Below, in pieces: positions 63,299 through 64,000 of a stretch of 64,000 bases of DNA. Positions within the stretch are counted from its first letter, which is position 1; the number at the start of each line of letters is the position of its first letter. The notes beneath the pieces are model-generated. The model did not search any database and was not told the origin of the DNA. It saw only the letters and a program-made list of their open reading frames with translations. The position numbers and the translations under genes were made by a program. Source of the DNA: Cercospora beticola (lineage: Eukaryota; Ascomycota; Dothideomycetes; Mycosphaerellales; Mycosphaerellaceae); assembly GCF_033473495.1 (NCBI RefSeq), contig NC_088939.1, positions 2,542,001 to 2,606,000 on the forward strand. Direction: 5' to 3'.

Positions 63299-63698
63299 TC
63301 ATAGCGATGCTGCTGCCTCCACGACTCCCGCGGCCTTGAAAGCGCCAGGGCTGGTGATTTCTATGCTGACGGGATATTTCCATTCCATGAACTTAGTCCA
63401 GCCTAGGCATATAGTCAGCACCTCCCAATGCTTCCTCTCTGCACGGGCATCACTCGTGCATACCATAATACGCGCACTTGCGCCCAAAGTATTTCCCGAG
63501 GTATGGTATCAGCACCAGTGTCAACATGAGCTCGAGCTGTTGCAGACTCTCGCGCCATTCTCGCTCGGCGTCGGAATATGCCTCCTCTTCGCTAGGTGAG
63601 ACGGAAGTTGTCGAGCCGGCAGACGAGGAAGGCAGCGAATCGACGTCTTCGGAAGTGGGCGTGGGGATGTTGGCGTAGGAGGATGCCGGTTCGGACAT
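63299..63698 (-). CDS. Small mitochondrial outer-membrane-type protein (Mim2-like)
   Basis: Exons 63698-63464 and 63402-63299 give 112 residues; the 61-nt intron has GTATGC, GCTGAC and CCTAG signals. A Ser/Pro/Glu-rich N terminus precedes YSDAEREWRESLQQLELMLT. A single hydrophobic helix follows (LTLVLIPYLGKYFGRKCAYY), then GWTKFMEWKYPVSIEITSPG and the C terminus FKAAGVVEAAASL. This layout fits what I remember of the fungal Mim2 family, which with Mim1 inserts alpha-helical proteins into the mitochondrial outer membrane. Identification is from memory of family sequence, so treat the name as probable. Confidence 0.6.
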
Positions 63699-64000
63699 GA
63701 TGGCGCGAGCAAACAAGTTTCGATATCGGTAAAGGTGTGGAAGACCTGAAGTGGAGTGACTGGAACACTCGAGCGTAGCAGAACTGCCTACGAGCGTGAT
63801 CTCGATGTTGATGTCTACTACGCTCCCGATATCCAAGCTCGGAGCTCGGGCGAAGCTATGCTGGCCGCGGGATGCCTGATGTTATTGACGAGAACAACAA
63901 CGTCGCTTTCTGACATGGTTGCAATTCGGCCGTCAGATTCGAGAGGATACTCATCAGATGACTTTGCGATGTGACACCCAGTCATGGCCAGAACATGCGA
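63699..64000. other. Window end, no supported gene
   Basis: About 300 bases upstream of the Mim2-like gene. A plus-strand frame at 63756-63974 has no recognisable domain and may be noncoding; a gene continuing beyond the window cannot be excluded. Confidence 0.3.

Overview
The window is nuclear DNA of a filamentous ascomycete, probably a dothideomycete. The evidence is short GT-AG introns (about 48-66 nt) with CTAAC/CTGAC-type branch points, families restricted to Pezizomycotina (fungal rhodopsin/PTH11-like, Zn2Cys6, STB6-like, Mit1-type CHD), single genes on alternating strands, and compact promoters. No transposon, rRNA, CRISPR array, virus or toxin gene was recognised.

Layout: 1-7.6 kb holds a DUF1365 membrane protein, a disordered nuclear-type protein and a five-exon MFS transporter. 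7.6-15 kb is looser: a rhodopsin-domain membrane protein, a 19-bp minisatellite, a tRNA-Phe gene, a small membrane protein and a broken-looking secreted-protein locus. 15-36.7 kb is housekeeping-rich: Sfr1/Mei5 recombination mediator, two conserved unknowns, an ABM-fold protein, MCR1, RPB2, a peroxisome-targeted acyl-CoA dehydrogenase, a P450, RMD5/GID2 and an STB2/STB6-like protein. 36.9-50 kb has a coilin-like protein, an SDR, a Mit1/CHD3-type remodeler, the mitochondrial rRNA methyltransferase MRM1 (divergent from the remodeler across 221 bp) and a GST. 51-56.6 kb is a small catabolic-looking group: aldehyde dehydrogenase, divergent Zn2Cys6 regulator and amino acid/GABA-type permease. 57-64 kb holds a small secreted protein, a tRNA-Glu gene, a disrupted conserved fungal gene and a Mim2-like mitochondrial protein.

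The outstanding observation is that both tRNA genes seen here, tRNA-Phe(GAA) and tRNA-Glu(CTC), carry two introns. One is the ordinary intron at 37/38. The other looks exactly like a short fungal spliceosomal intron: GTAAGT...CTAAC...CAG (54 nt) inside the T arm of tRNA-Phe, and GTATGT...CTAAT...CAG (52 nt) inside the 3' acceptor strand of tRNA-Glu. Removing the GT-AG segments restores fully paired canonical cloverleaves of 73 and 72 nt, both followed by poly-T terminators. This suggests tRNA precursors that need both the tRNA endonuclease and the spliceosome (or an unknown second activity).
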